From the NCBI RefSeq assembly GCF_025766255.1, contig NW_026516715.1, positions 124,001-188,000 of the forward strand: a DNA stretch of 64,000 bases, given 5' to 3'. The stretch comes from Zychaea mexicana. Lineage: Eukaryota; Mucoromycota; Mucoromycetes; Mucorales; Lichtheimiaceae. This document shows, piece by piece, positions 34,138-46,190 of this stretch. The notes beneath the pieces are model-generated. The model saw only the letters and a program-made list of their open reading frames with translations. It had not been told where the DNA came from and did not search any database. Each line of letters starts with the position of its first letter. Position 1 is the stretch's first letter. The translations under genes were made by a program, and so were the position numbers.

Positions 34138-37100
34138 ATGGATCTGTTTTCGAATCTTGGTGGAAAACGGACAAAGCAAGCAAAGAATGCCAGTTCTCGA
34201 CGAGGCAATTCAAAATCTTCTGCCGCCAATCTCAATTCCCAACAACACTCACAACAACAACAACAACAACAACAACAGCAGCAGCAGCAGCAACCATACC
34301 AACACAATAGGAAAAATCCGGGCGTTGCTCGTCCACCACCGTTGACAACGAACTTTGCTCAACCGGGTACCAACCTTTTGAGCTTGCTCAGCACACCACG
34401 GTCGTCCAACGAAAGCTCAGCTCAGGGTGGTCGCAGTGAAGAGTCTTTTCGTGGCGGTGAACCGTTGTCTCCGGGTAATGCAAAAGAAAAAAAAACGAGC
34501 ATCATATCTCGTAACAACAACAGAGCACTGATAGTCAAAGGAAATCACAATAGTGTCATCCGCACCCAGTACAACCAGCTCTGGTCGACCGGGAATCGGC
34601 ATATTTGGCAACAGCACAACCACGCTTACGAGCACTCAACATACCCCACCACCATCGACTGCTTCTCCAAAAAACCGTCCATCCGATCGGGAAATCGAAC
34701 GTCTTTTTGCACAAACGGCCGTACGTTTCTCTTCCTTCGATTGGACTTGAGATACACATTCAAAGAAGACGTATGTTTGTTTACTAACTGAGAATATGAT
34801 CATTTGATTCAATATAAATCACAGAGTCGCCTTAATTTGGATTTGGGAAATGCCAGTTTGAGAGATATGCCTGTGGATAAAAAATGGAGGATTCTGTGCT
34901 ACGAAAGTCAAGTTACGCCTCCTCAACATCATCCAGAGACTACCGCGTCTGCGATAAATGGGCCACGGCATCTTGGCAACAATACCAACAAGAGCCATCA
35001 CATTGGCGAATTGGATAAATCGACTCCGGGTTACTATGTTGGTTATTTTCTCAACAGAAGAGGCTCTCCTTCTCCTGCTAGACTGCTTTCGGATCTGGCT
35101 GTGCGACTGAGAACCATGCCGCTCAGGTAACTTAGCATACTTGCTTTATCGAATGAATGGGAGCCTGCTTACTCAAACACACCAATGTAGCTGGGTGCGA
35201 CAGTTTATAGATGAAAATGGAATGCAAGTCATTTCAAACGAATTGACACGTATGAGTAAGCAACATGTTGAAAGGTATAATTCAAATGATATGTTATCGA
35301 GACAGTTGAGAGAAAGCATCCTGCAAAGTCCGAGATGAAGATGCTAAAACAGAGCCATCGTGATAGTGGAACTGTTAGCAAGAAATTCGCTGATTCCCAA
35401 CTAGAGCTTGAAATTATCAAATGCCTACGATCAATGCTTAATAATGCGGTATGTGCATGTAGCCCAACATGGAAAAAGAATGCAGTAGTAGTAAAGTGCG
35501 CGTGACCACGCTTAAAATTAACGCTCAATTTAATAGTATGGTATCCGAGAAGCATTAAGTGCTCCTCATTGTGCCCAGGCGCTTTCACTCTCGCTACTTT
35601 CACCATTCATGGCCGTGCGTCGTATGGCCTGCGAGGCACTGACCTTCTTGTGCTACTTTGAGCAACCTCGCGGTCAATCTGCGGTGGTGCGTGGAATCGA
35701 AGCACTCAATGCTATCGGCCTAAAAAACCCCAGTAGCGTTACCCAACAACCCGGAAGTTTTGGCAGCTGGCTAAGAGCGCTCGAGCAGATGTTAAATGTA
35801 CGCGCTCATAATGCTCAAAGCGGCAAAGTATCGGCAAAGTCTTTGGGTAACAAGGATGTGCAACTTACTGAATACGCGGTAAGATTACAGTTGCAGCTTA
35901 AAGAAAAAGAAATCAGTATCTAATGTATTAAAGTACTCACGTATCCCTTGCAGATTGCAAACATGCTTTTGATCAATGCTGTTGTGGATCCGGAAACTAC
36001 CGAGGATATGACCCATCGAATATCACTCAGAAATCAACTATACCAAGGCGGTCTAGACAAAGTTTTTGAAAAAATGAAGGCCATGAACAACGAATTATTG
36101 GGGCGCAAGATTAAGGAGTTCAACCAAGCCGAAGAGCGCGATAATGCTACAGTGTATGGCGGGCTTGTACTTGGCACAAAAGATCCATCTGAAATTCTGG
36201 ACAAAATCACCGAAGCAATTAATGGGACACGAGCATACCACTCGCTGCAAAGCATTTTGCAGCACCTGCTTCTGATGCAGCAAGATCCTGAGAAAAGGCA
36301 TGCCATTAATTAGTACGGATGCATCATTTTTTGCATGACGATAACTAACTACGATGACTGTTGGCAATTATAGAACACGCTATTTCCAAGTGATTGAATC
36401 CATTGTTACGCAAATTGCAACAGATCGCAATGACGTGCCTAGTGATTTTGGAAATACATATGGATTAAACGTCAGTAACTTGATATCCAAATTCGTGGAA
36501 GAAGATGAGCTATCGCGTGCTCTCCAAGAGGCTGAGGAAGCCAAGGCTATGGCCGCTCAAGCTATGGAGAGAGAGGCAGAGTTGAAATTACAAGTTGATC
36601 TCAAAAGCGGTAAGTGCAGCACTAGATTATGGAGAGCTATCGTAAGAGCTATTTAGCTAAGTAAGACATCATAATGCTTAGATGGGCTTGTTGGGCAGCT
36701 CAGGGTCAAAAACGAGTCTTTGGAACGAATGCTTAAAGTGGCAAACCAAACCAACAATGTTTTACAGCAGCGATTGGGAGATCTTGAAATGGAGCATCAG
36801 CATACCCTCGAAGCCATGGATGCTCAAATCCGAAGGCTCTATGACACCATCAAAAAGCTAACAGAACATAGCTCCTCTCCAACAGAACGATCAAAGGCTC
36901 GTAAGCCTGGGGATATCAAAATGTGGAACCTGCAGAATGCAGAATATGACCCAAACAAAAAAACGCTATCTGTAAGTTCTACTATCTTGGGGGAGGAGGA
37001 AACAATGCATCGCAGGATATGTGTCAAAATGCTAATAGTGTTTCCTCTACTAGGTTGATCCTGGCGACGAGCCTATCCAGCTGGCTAGCTCGAAAGGATT

Positions 37101-40043
37101 CTCCGAATCATTCAAAAAATCACTACGTTCAAAGCTTGGCTCTCGTATGAATACCTTGGTTAAACGATCGAGTGGGGATGATACCAGACAGCTGAGCCGG
37201 ACATCAAGTAGCAGTAATTTACGCCAAAAGAAAAGTATAGACGAAGTTCAAGCTGATATACCAATGACGAAAGAGCCTGAAAAAATGAAAGACGAAACTC
37301 CAGCCACATCCGCTACAGAAAATGCACCAGTAGAACCTGTATCTTCAAAGGTATTACCGGCCCCTCCGCCACCACCGCCGCCGCCACCGCCAGTTCCTGG
37401 AACAAATGCAATGGTACCTCCTCCACCACCTCTTCCACCACCACCACCACCACCAATACCAGCATCAAGTGCTGCTGTACCTCCACCACCACCACCTCCT
37501 CCTCCTCCTCCTCCTCCTTTGCCGGGATTCCTCGCTGGATCGCCGCCGCCCCCACCACCGCCTCCTCCTGCACCAGGTTCCGTTGCATCATCACCACCTA
37601 TCGCAAGCGGTTCCGAAATGAGCTCAGCCACGACATCACCACGGACTGGTGCAGGCACGCCTACTCTTGGCATGGCAAGCCGCAAGCCAAGCGCCTTCCA
37701 GCCGAAACAGCGACTAAAATTCCTAGAATGGGAAAAAATGAACCTTGTCAACATTGGTCAAACCGTTTGGAATCATCTCGAAGACGTCGACAACGATGCA
37801 GTGACTCAGGACCAGCAACAGCAGCAGCATTCATTCGAACACTCGATTGAATATCAGCTGGCTGAAGCAGGCGTATTCAATGATATCGAGAAAATGTTTG
37901 CTCAAAAGCAGCCGACTACGCAGTTGAAGCCTCAGCATGCAAAAGGACCTGTACACATTTTAGACTCAAAAAAAGCGTATACCATGAGTAAGTGACGACC
38001 GATGATATCACTCTAACTTACTCTATAAGTAATGTATCAATTAACCATTCTATAATCTTTTGGTGATGCGTTTACTCGTGAAAAAGATATCTTTTTAACA
38101 AGTATTGCCAAGAAGATCCCCTTTTCAGAAATCAAACCTAGAATATTGGACATGGATCCTTATTTCGACGACGAACAGATTCTGTCCAATCTTCTCAAGT
38201 TCGCACCAACTTTGGAAGAGGCTGGTAAATTGAAGCCCTACCGCGAGGCATCGGGCGAAGAGCTCAGCAAGCTCTCTGTACCTGATCAATTTGCACTACA
38301 AATGTTGGAGATCCCACGCTTTAAAGAGCGAATTGAGTGCATGCTATTCAAATCAGTATTTTGGGAAAAGCATCATCAGTTGAAATTAGTAAGTAATGCT
38401 TGCTCCTGTCTTTCTGCGCTCTCGTATTCCACCCGATATTAATAGTAAACGTTTACAGCAATTAGAATCAGTGCTTCAAGCCTCTGTGTCATTGAAAAAC
38501 GCAAAACATTTTAAAGATCTCTTGCAGGTAAGATAGCTCAAGAAGAAGCAAATACTACACGCCTTCATATGTGATCTGACAGTAACGGTAGTTGATTCTG
38601 CTCCTTGGGAACTTTTTAAACGGCAATACTTTTCGGGGTGGAGCATTCGGCATTCGCATTTCCAGCATTAACAAGGTGAGTATGTTACCGGTGATGGCAT
38701 TTCATATAATTATCTTAGCTATACTTATCTCTGTGTTTGTTATCTATAGCTTCTGGATACTAAAGGCGTTGCAGGCACCACAACCTTACTTCACTTTCTC
38801 ATCGACACTGTAGAAAAGAACTTTCCAGAGATGGTTGAGCTTCGTATAGAGATCGAACCGAGTAATGAAGCTGCCAAAGGTTAGAATATATTTATATATT
38901 ATGAAACCAGGCCCTCTTTCGTAGAAGACTAAAACTTGATGTGTTCATTATTTTTAGTGTCAAAACCCGACGTCCAGCGAGAACTACATGAGCTCAAGAC
39001 CGGGCTTGAAAGACTCGAGAAGGCATTGAAAGAATATGGCGTACAGATACCTACAGATGAAGATGAGAGTTACAGCGGCGAAGAAGAAGGAGAAGACGAA
39101 GACAGTGGGAATGACAGTGGTGATGAGAGCAATGACTGTACTACAAGGCGGGATCAATTTGGCATGGTGATCCGAGAGTTTTACAAAGAAGCGACCAAGC
39201 AATTCAGGCAGCTGAATGAGCTTTTAGAAGAAGTATCAGAGTCGTATGAAGCCGTTGCCAAATATTACGGTGAAGATCCAAACAAGACCCAGCCGGATGT
39301 ATTTTTCGGCATCTTCCGAGAGTTTGGAAGTAGCTGGCAGGTAAAAGTACAGTTTCTTAACAATTCCCATTGTTATATGACTCTATTGCTAACGTTAGAC
39401 TTATAGAAATGCCATGCTGAGCTAGAGGTGTCTAGGCAAAAGCTGGAACAAGCCGAAAAGCAAAAGAAACTGCAGGAGTGGCGACGGATCAACGAAAAGA
39501 AGTCGGCTGAATGTAAGAACATAAAGAGTTATGCCATGCCAAGAACAGCCTGGATTTAGTGGCCCCAGACCGACTAAGAAAATCAAATGTTTAGATAACA
39601 CGAGCAGTGATGAAATGGAAAGCTTACTAGCCAAATTGCGGAACCCAGGAACCGAAGGCAAGGTGCGCCGTCATCGTCCCACAGCGCGACGGAAGCGCAG
39701 CCAGTCACTGTATTCTGATTCGGTATCATCGCTGAACGCCTTGAAGCTTCTCAGATCTATCCGGGACGAACACACAGGCAGTGATGAAGAAACCGATAGG
39801 AATGATAAGGATGATGGCAACGACAAAGACTCGCGGGACAGCAATAGCTGGACAGAAGAAGAAAGCAATAGCCCGAGCACAAACTCGAAAACATCACCAC
39901 TTAGCAATAGCAGCAGTGGCACAAACACATCTCTCAAGTTGCGCTCTCGGCCGGCCAACACGCGCCTGAGTCCGAGAACCCGCAAAAGCGGCACCAGGCG
40001 ATCAACAATAGATAGGCGTAGAAAAGTTCATGCGCACTTGTAG
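34138..40043 (+). CDS. Formin (GBD/FH3-FH1-FH2-DAD)
   Basis: A 17-exon model giving 1546 residues. Exons: 34138-34474, 34554-34720, 34825-35126, 35191-35255, 35306-35448, 35579-35878, 35954-36297, 36374-36609, 36682-36971, 37054-37987, 38087-38388, 38459-38527, 38592-38675, 38750-38879, 38958-39340, 39407-39512, 39595-40043. The N-terminus is disordered with a polyGln run. GBD/FH3 lies around 145-560 (SDREIERLFAQTA, later DPEKRTRYFQVIESIVTQ). A coiled coil precedes FH1, which has long polyproline runs around 830-910. FH2 runs about 945-1380 (KFLEWEKMN, LGNFLNGNTFRGGAFG). A DAD motif MESLLAKLR near 1404 is followed by basic residues. Formins nucleate and elongate actin cables and are opened by Rho GTPases; GBD plus DAD implies autoinhibition. 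The intron after 36297 appears to have a GC donor (AG|GCATGC). Exon 17 entry at 39595 is the least certain join. Confidence 0.92.
34251..34293 (+). repeat. CAA/CAG trinucleotide run in formin exon 1
   Basis: About 14 consecutive Gln codons (CAA then CAG). Likely length-polymorphic. Confidence 0.9.
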
Positions 40044-40391
40044 TAAACCCCTTTCCCCTGGTCTCCACACACGCATACATACATACATACATATAAACCC
40101 CACATATAATTACACGCATCCTTTCTCTTTTTCTCTCCTCCACGTGATAGTCCTCTTTTCTCCTTTGTTGAAGGCAGAAAGAAAGAGCTACCTTTTTTTC
40201 TCTTCCACCAATTCAAACCTCTCTTTCTTTCTCACCATTGGAAAAATAATCTCTTCTATTTAAATAATAATTCTCTTTAGTCATATCTGTTCACTCGAAC
40301 CATTCCCCCCTTCTCTACGTCTGTTGTCAAGATCATACGCAACATACAGCAACAACAAAAAGACAAAGAATAATTACCAGCAAAGCAATTG

Positions 40392-42184
40392 ATGTGCGAT
40401 TTACCAACCTATGTCTTCGCGTCAGTTGTCCTTTTCTCTGCAGCATTCACCGTCTCTCTTCGGTCATTCATGTACTCCGAGTTATGGTACAGTGTCAAAG
40501 AATGCTACGCCGACCTGGAATTGTCAGATCAGCTCTTCTTTGGTGTGAATCAGCCTACGTTTGCATACAGTCGGCAGCTACCGTGCAGAGGTTACGTTGC
40601 AACTTTCTTCAACTCGATCGAAACTCAAAAGCTCAGTTTACTGGTATGTATGTCCAGATCGCTTTCTAGTAAACAAAACTATGGACGCCAGAAAAAAAAA
40701 AGGCGAGATCTTTATTTTTCTGATCAGTTTCTTGCGTGTAAACATAGATCCATATTAACATGGCTGTATGCTGCTTTGTGCTGCTGGGTAAGGCCGTTAT
40801 TGCGGTATTCTTCGGTACGCTATTGCCACTAGAGAGTCAGGTATAGTTGGCATACATAGAATTCAACGTGTCCGTGTAATGACGCCAAGACTGGTAATAA
40901 CTTCTTGTGCTCTTGGCAATACTATAGCATCTCTACGATCGCATGCTCAATTTTTTGCTGTTCAAGGTCATATTTGTTGGTGCGATCATGGATCCGATAT
41001 GGATACAGATTGTAAGGCTCTCCATATGGATCGCCGTACTTGGTTTCCTGCGCATCTTTAGCTTACTTAGCAAGGATCGTTTCGATCATGTGAGTTTGTC
41101 TGGCTCTCCTATACGCTCTTGTTTGATCCAACGCTGACAAGCTTTGCTGTAGCTTACTACAATGCCCTATATACCTACAGCGGAATACAACAAAACCACT
41201 TTCCTTTTATGTTGTATTTTCGTATGTAATTTGGTATGGTACGCCGCAAGTTTCTACTTTTTCCCAGAATCCATCACCTTTTTGACGCTGGAGGTAAAAA
41301 AAGTTTGATATCAAGATGTTAACATTGTGGGGAAGAAGGATAATTGATAACACATATCGGACCAATAGTTTCTTCCCGTTGCTTTGGATACTCTGCAAGT
41401 CATGACAAAATACTTTTCACAGCTGTGGGACCAGTTTAGCGAGCAGGGCTTTGAGGGCAAACGGACTATCAACTATTATGCTGAACTTGGCACCGACATG
41501 CTGGTACTTGGCCTAACCCTATTGCAATATCTTCAACTTATGGTAAATAACAACCACCACTGCTATCATATCCCTCAAGAAAGGCAAAAAGTAATTAATT
41601 CGCAAAATGGAATTCTGCCAGTGGATGCATGGAATGTCATTTGGATTGGTGGATATCGTACTGATACTTAATGTCCGGAGCGTACTGAGGAACCTCTATC
41701 GGAAAGGCATGGTACACCGCGACCGTTGGCGTGCCATGTCCTACGTCAAAAACAGGTTAGTGGCCACACTAGGTGTACATGCACACGTTCCAAGCTAAAC
41801 GCTTTGTGGGAAATACAGGTATGCGGATGCCACACCGGCAGAACTCTCGGTTCGTAACGATGATTGTGCCATCTGTCGGGAAAAGATGAAAACTGCCAAA
41901 AGGCTTTCGTGTGGACACCTGTTCCATCTGTAAGTATTTAGTCCGTTTTACTTTTCGGGTGGTGTTGAACGACTGATGGATTGTTGCTGATGAAATCGTT
42001 TTAGACATTGCTTACATTCATGGATACAGCACCATGTCTCCCAGCCAACATGTCCAACGTGTCGGCGCCCACTTTCACCACCATTAAACAACAGTAAGGA
42101 ACCTGATTTAGGTAAAGGATCAATTTGTGCGATCACTTCCCCTTAAAACTCATTATCCAAATAGGAAACCCAATCCGAAGCTGA
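40392..42184 (+). CDS. gp78/AMFR-type ER membrane RING-H2 ubiquitin ligase
   Basis: Nine exons: 40392-40643, 40748-40840, 40928-41089, 41153-41293, 41369-41542, 41622-41755, 41819-41929, 42005-42111, 42165-42184; 397 residues. Several hydrophobic segments precede a RING-H2 at about 335-378: CAICREKMKTAKRLSCGHLF, then HCLHSWIQHH and CPTC. The block before the RING, YADATPAELSVRNDDCAIC, parallels AMFR, and exon joins such as ESQ|HLYDRMLNF align with AMFR's membrane region. The family places ubiquitin on misfolded ER proteins (ERAD). Unlike animal gp78, the protein ends about 20 residues after the RING, with no CUE or p97-binding region. The last intron could alternatively use the donor after 42093, which keeps the frame and shortens the protein by six residues. 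HRD1 is the nearest alternative, but the sequence favours AMFR. Confidence 0.9.
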
Positions 42185-42487
42185 TGCGCGAACTTCTTCG
42201 TACCTACTCCTTCATCCACGCCACCTTCCTCTTGCTCTGTTTCCGTATAATTCTCATTCTTAATCTTCCATTTTCTTTATCTTTAATCAAACTGCATAAA
42301 CTTCCCCATCACTACACATTTGCAAAAACGCATTCATCTCCCCCAAAACATTCGGATATACACACATAACTTCCTTTTTTTTTATATAATAATCGCCTGG
42401 AGCGGCTCTCGATGAAAAGCAAAATAAGTGGGCTGTCTAAAAATCTTTTTGTTTTTTTGGTGGACTTGGAGAATATGTACAAGAGAT

Positions 42488-43027
42488 TTATTGGCCGGGT
42501 GCCATCTAAAAACAGACAACCACATATCAATATTGCGATCTCTTCTTTTTCGTTCTGTCCATCAAGTGATTTATTTTTTACCTGTTGACTCAGTTCAGCA
42601 AAACGAGCACCAACGCGCTCAGAGTGCTTCAAAAACTTGTCAGCACACTTGTTGATACAAGCTTCCTGTTGTCAATTTCATACCATAAACATTAGCGATC
42701 TACTACAATAGCAACAAAAGCCAATAACCAACACCAAAAGTGTCCATAGGGCTAGCATCATTACAGAGAAAGAAAGAAAGCTATATACGCACTTCCTTGC
42801 CAGTAATGGCCTTGGAGGTAAAGTCGTTGGCGCAATCGTCAAAGCAGCGTTGCACCAAGTTGCTGTACAGTCGCAGGAAGTCCTTCATCTATATATAACG
42901 CGAAACACACATTAGCAAAGGATCGACTTTTACTTGCTCTCGTAGTCCTGTAGTTACTAACCTGCTTGTGCTCAATCATGGCGCTGATCTGGGCCTGTTC
43001 GGCCTGGTTGTAGCGAGAGAAATCCAT
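42488..43027 (-). CDS. TIM9: Mitochondrial intermembrane-space chaperone Tim9
   Basis: Four exons (43027-42962, 42888-42793, 42665-42582, 42505-42488) give 87 residues, the usual Tim9 length. The twin CX3C motif is intact: Cys37/Cys41 in RCFDDC and Cys57/Cys61 in EACINKC, 15 residues apart. [17 protein letters not shown] and [12 protein letters not shown] are characteristic of Tim9 rather than Tim10. The protein forms a hexamer with Tim10 that escorts carrier precursors across the intermembrane space. The last exon codes only MAPGQ and a stop. The gene converges with the ubiquitin-ligase gene, with about 300 bp between stops. Confidence 0.95.
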
Positions 43028-44006
43028 TGTAAATTATAAAGTTTGTATGTGTGTGGAGAGAGCGAGTCTTTACACTAATCGACAACACCCCGTCCGCTTT
43101 TTGAGACGGTTTAGTAAATAACCGTCACGGACTATCGGAATGCCGGTGCCGGGCTTGCCGAATTGATGGCCGCTTTGACATGAACGTCTGGAAAATGTGC
43201 GTAACCATCTATGTATGACTAGTAAGATAACTCGTTGCAAGCTGTAATACGACCACAAAAAAGAAGAAACGAGCAGCTATCTATTCTCCGTAACCCACCA
43301 TTGGTGCTTTCACGATTTACGATCTACGAAAATTAGCATCAGCAACAACTAAACTTGATAAATCTGATCTTTTCCCTCAATTTATCTATGCGCGTATACT
43401 GCCTTTTACTGTAAATATATTTAATGCAGCAAGCCATCGCTCTGACTCACTTACTGAGTGATAATGAATGACGCCACCGATGGTAATGTATAACAAATGC
43501 TACGGTGTAGTATTTGTAATAGTATAATTACGTGGCTATGAGCATCCAGAGTTTTAGCTTATGTAAGTGTTTTTGATATACAAGGGAAATAGGAAAAGGA
43601 TGCATACGGCCCTCATTTATTTGAAGGTGGAATTACTGATTGATTAAGAAATATTATTCTACTCGTATTACAAAAATTACTTCGATCCAAGAGAATGGAA
43701 ATCCTTTTAGAAAATAAATGCTGATTTATTATAAAACTGTTCTCAAAGTTGGGCATATAAGTATGTGTACATCTAGAGGTATATCAAGAATAAAACGAGA
43801 AAATATGAGAGTGGGCATAGGTTGAAGAAAAGGCGTAGAAAGAACTTCATATATGACAGTTTTTCTTGGGTTTACAAATGGGAAATGAGGCTGTCGTTAA
43901 TATAGTACTGCAGTATAAATCAATTCATCAAAGAGATAATGATAAAGAAAAACATCCAGCTAGCAATATGCGGCTCAACGCAAAAGAGAAGATTGTTTGC
44001 ACCGGA
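43028..44006. other. Intergenic, no gene seen
   Basis: TIM9 upstream region and AT-rich spacer. Confidence 0.5.
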
Positions 44007-44207
44007 TCAGTAACCTCGTCTACCAATCACCAGTGTCATGCCATTTAGAAGCATGTAGAGGCTACCAGCATTAACGTAAGCCCAACACCCATTGACATAG
44101 ACACGACCGTGAGCGCTAGCTCGCCATAGGTTCTCCACAATTCGGTTGGTATTGGCGTCAAAAGGCATCCATGTACTGCCCGACTGGTAGACCCACTGAT
44201 AAGTCAT
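44007..44207 (-). CDS. Stand-alone WWE-like domain protein, 66 residues
   Basis: A single-exon frame from an ATG at 44207. It reads MTYQWVYQSGSTWMPFDANT, then IVENLWR, GRVYVNG, and ends LVIGRRGY. The spacing of the first Trp, WMPFD and the I-x-x-LWR element fits the WWE fold (W-x-W/Y, W-x-P-F/Y-D, I-E-x-x-W/Y), and the last part matches its closing strands. WWE domains bind poly/iso-ADP-ribose in ligases and PARPs, always as part of larger proteins in animals; here nothing else is attached. Function is unknown. It could be a fragment of a longer spliced gene, but no neighbouring exon was found. Confidence 0.5.
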   Translation of the reverse strand: MTYQWVYQSGSTWMPFDANTNRIVENLWRASAHGRVYVNGCWAYVNAGSLYMLLNGMTLVIGRRGY

Positions 44208-45383
44208 AGTGCTAATAGTATGAGCGAGTATCTTTGTCCTGGTTACTGCTTGGTACAATTACCTTAAGTTGTGATATAATAGGCCGTATTTATATATTAG
44301 CATAAAGATGCGGTGGCGTCTAGAAGTATTCGTATTACAGCAACCGTAGCGTATTGAGTGGCAAGCTACTAAGCATGTATTGGCATCAATGCGCGCCGCT
44401 ATGTACGTTTCTCCAGTCGAACGTTTTGTCTTCTGTAGAGTAACATTATTTTCTACAACTCTTTGATTTTAACACACTCTATAAGGCTATACGCATAAAC
44501 ACAATTTGATTTACATGGGATTCTACAAGTTTCAATACCTCCGCGAATAATTGACCAACATGGAATTGCTGTAATGATGAGTGGCATAGAAATTTGGTAG
44601 GCATCTGCATGGCGCTCAATCATCTGAGAATAAAGCGAGGACAGTAGCAGTAATGGGTCATTCGACTTCTTGACACTAGATTGACTGCGCAAAAGAGTAC
44701 AGGAGTTCTTTTTGTTAGCCATTATAGTCACCACATCATAATAATGGAGTATTCTATAAGGCCAAGAATTAAGTAATAATGTATGTCATCTAAAAGCTAC
44801 TAAAGATGGCTTCATACACATGCGAAGTTAGAGGAAGGTGGCACCAGACCCTTGTCTTCGATTGGGCGGCATTGCTCATAGTAGTTTTAGTGCCACATCG
44901 GCTCGTTGGTCACTGATATCCTAATTTATACACTGCTTTCCTTATCAACAAACGATCAGATAACATAGTGACATAGTACCATTAATCAATAATAAAATGG
45001 TTGGTGTTATGTCTTTCAAACTTTAATTGACTATATTTTTAAGCACGATAAAATAAAAAATTGTTTAATAGCTTTGCAATTCCATTCCATCCACAAAGGA
45101 TTTTTTACTTTAAAATTATCTATTCAAGCAACTGATATGATTACGATGAATGATAATAAAGCACATTCTTTAAAGTATCACTCCTTATTTGTATTGCCTG
45201 AACACGTGAGGGAGTAGCGATAAATAACAAATGGCGGGAAGAAGCAGCTATCATACACAATATGTCACGCGCCACTTAGCCAAACACTTGAACGGTAAAA
45301 TTGCTAAAAATTGTTGCTACATGATATATTGCCACAAGTGAGAGTAAGTCACAAGGATAACAAGGATTGAAAGGCTGGAGTTT
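44208..45383. other. Intergenic, no gene seen
   Basis: AT-rich spacer. The minus-strand frame at 44453-44734 has no supporting features. Confidence 0.45.
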
Positions 45384-46190
45384 TCACATGTAGCCTTGAC
45401 AACTTGTCATGCGCAGTGTATTGGCGACGGCGGAGGTGGCGGCGGCGGGCGGATAGGATTTTACAAGCATTGACTTGAAGCGTAGCAACCGATTACTACA
45501 CTCAGTATCTTTGTCATCAAGTGGTTCCGCTGGAAGTACATATCGCACCAATTGGGTCGGTAGCCAAGAGTCAGAAGGATCCGATATAATATTAAACGGC
45601 GGTGAGGATATGTGATAGACATTGATGGCGCGCTGCAGTGGCATAACACTTGTATCTGTTGATGTATGCATGCATATGCTCATAGCTTACTGTAAACGAC
45701 AGAATCGGCTCGATCAAGGATTCGTTTTTAGTTGGATGCAACGCATACCCAGAGATTGATAAAGTAGACTGATAATGACGGTATGTGGCAACAGTAACAG
45801 GTTACCGTTTTAGAAGAGTAGATTTTTTGCAATAGCAAATAAAATCATGAAGGAGTACCAAGAAAAGTTGAATCAAGTGGACAGGAGGCAGGTGGAAATT
45901 ACTTTTATTTATACCGTAGTAACAGGGATGCAGCCTCAACTCTTAACCATATGTGCCTCCTGGGAAGCTAGGATTTAATCCAAACGTTCAGAAGAAACTT
46001 ACAGTTATGTTGGCAAGTTGATCGCAGACTCGACCGTTTGCATACTGTCGGAATAAAAAGCCAGGATATATAGGATTAAAATTACTTTTAAAGCTGATGC
46101 TATTAAAAGCAATGAGATTTGGATCATTGCTACGCAAAAATGCGACGAATGAACGAAATGGTAGCCAACTGCAAGTGGTGGCATCACAAT
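45384..46190 (-). CDS. Unknown multi-exon protein, 5' end unresolved
   Basis: Three exons fit together in phase: 46190-46003, 45768-45691 and 45632-45384, with donors GTAAGT and GTAAGC and acceptors TATCAG and CTGCAG. They give at least 171 residues ending at a stop. Sequence landmarks are DATTCSWLPFRSFVAFLRSN, NPIYPGFLFRQYANGRVCDQ, ISGYALHPTKNESLIEPILS, and DPSDSWLPTQLVRYVLPAEP. The first listed exon starts mid-codon after a TTTAG acceptor, so at least one exon lies above 46190 that I could not place. Composition is ordered rather than low-complexity, which supports a real gene. Family not recognised. Confidence 0.5.

Noticed and set aside
39513..39594. Shorter introns before the last formin exon (acceptors at AACAG or CAAG)
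   Set aside because: They introduce stop codons; only the TTTAG acceptor at 39594 keeps the frame leading to the DAD motif.
41141..41200. Alternative reading of the ubiquitin ligase as HRD1
   Set aside because: The pre-RING segment ATPAELSVRNDDCAIC and the membrane-region joins match AMFR/gp78 more closely.
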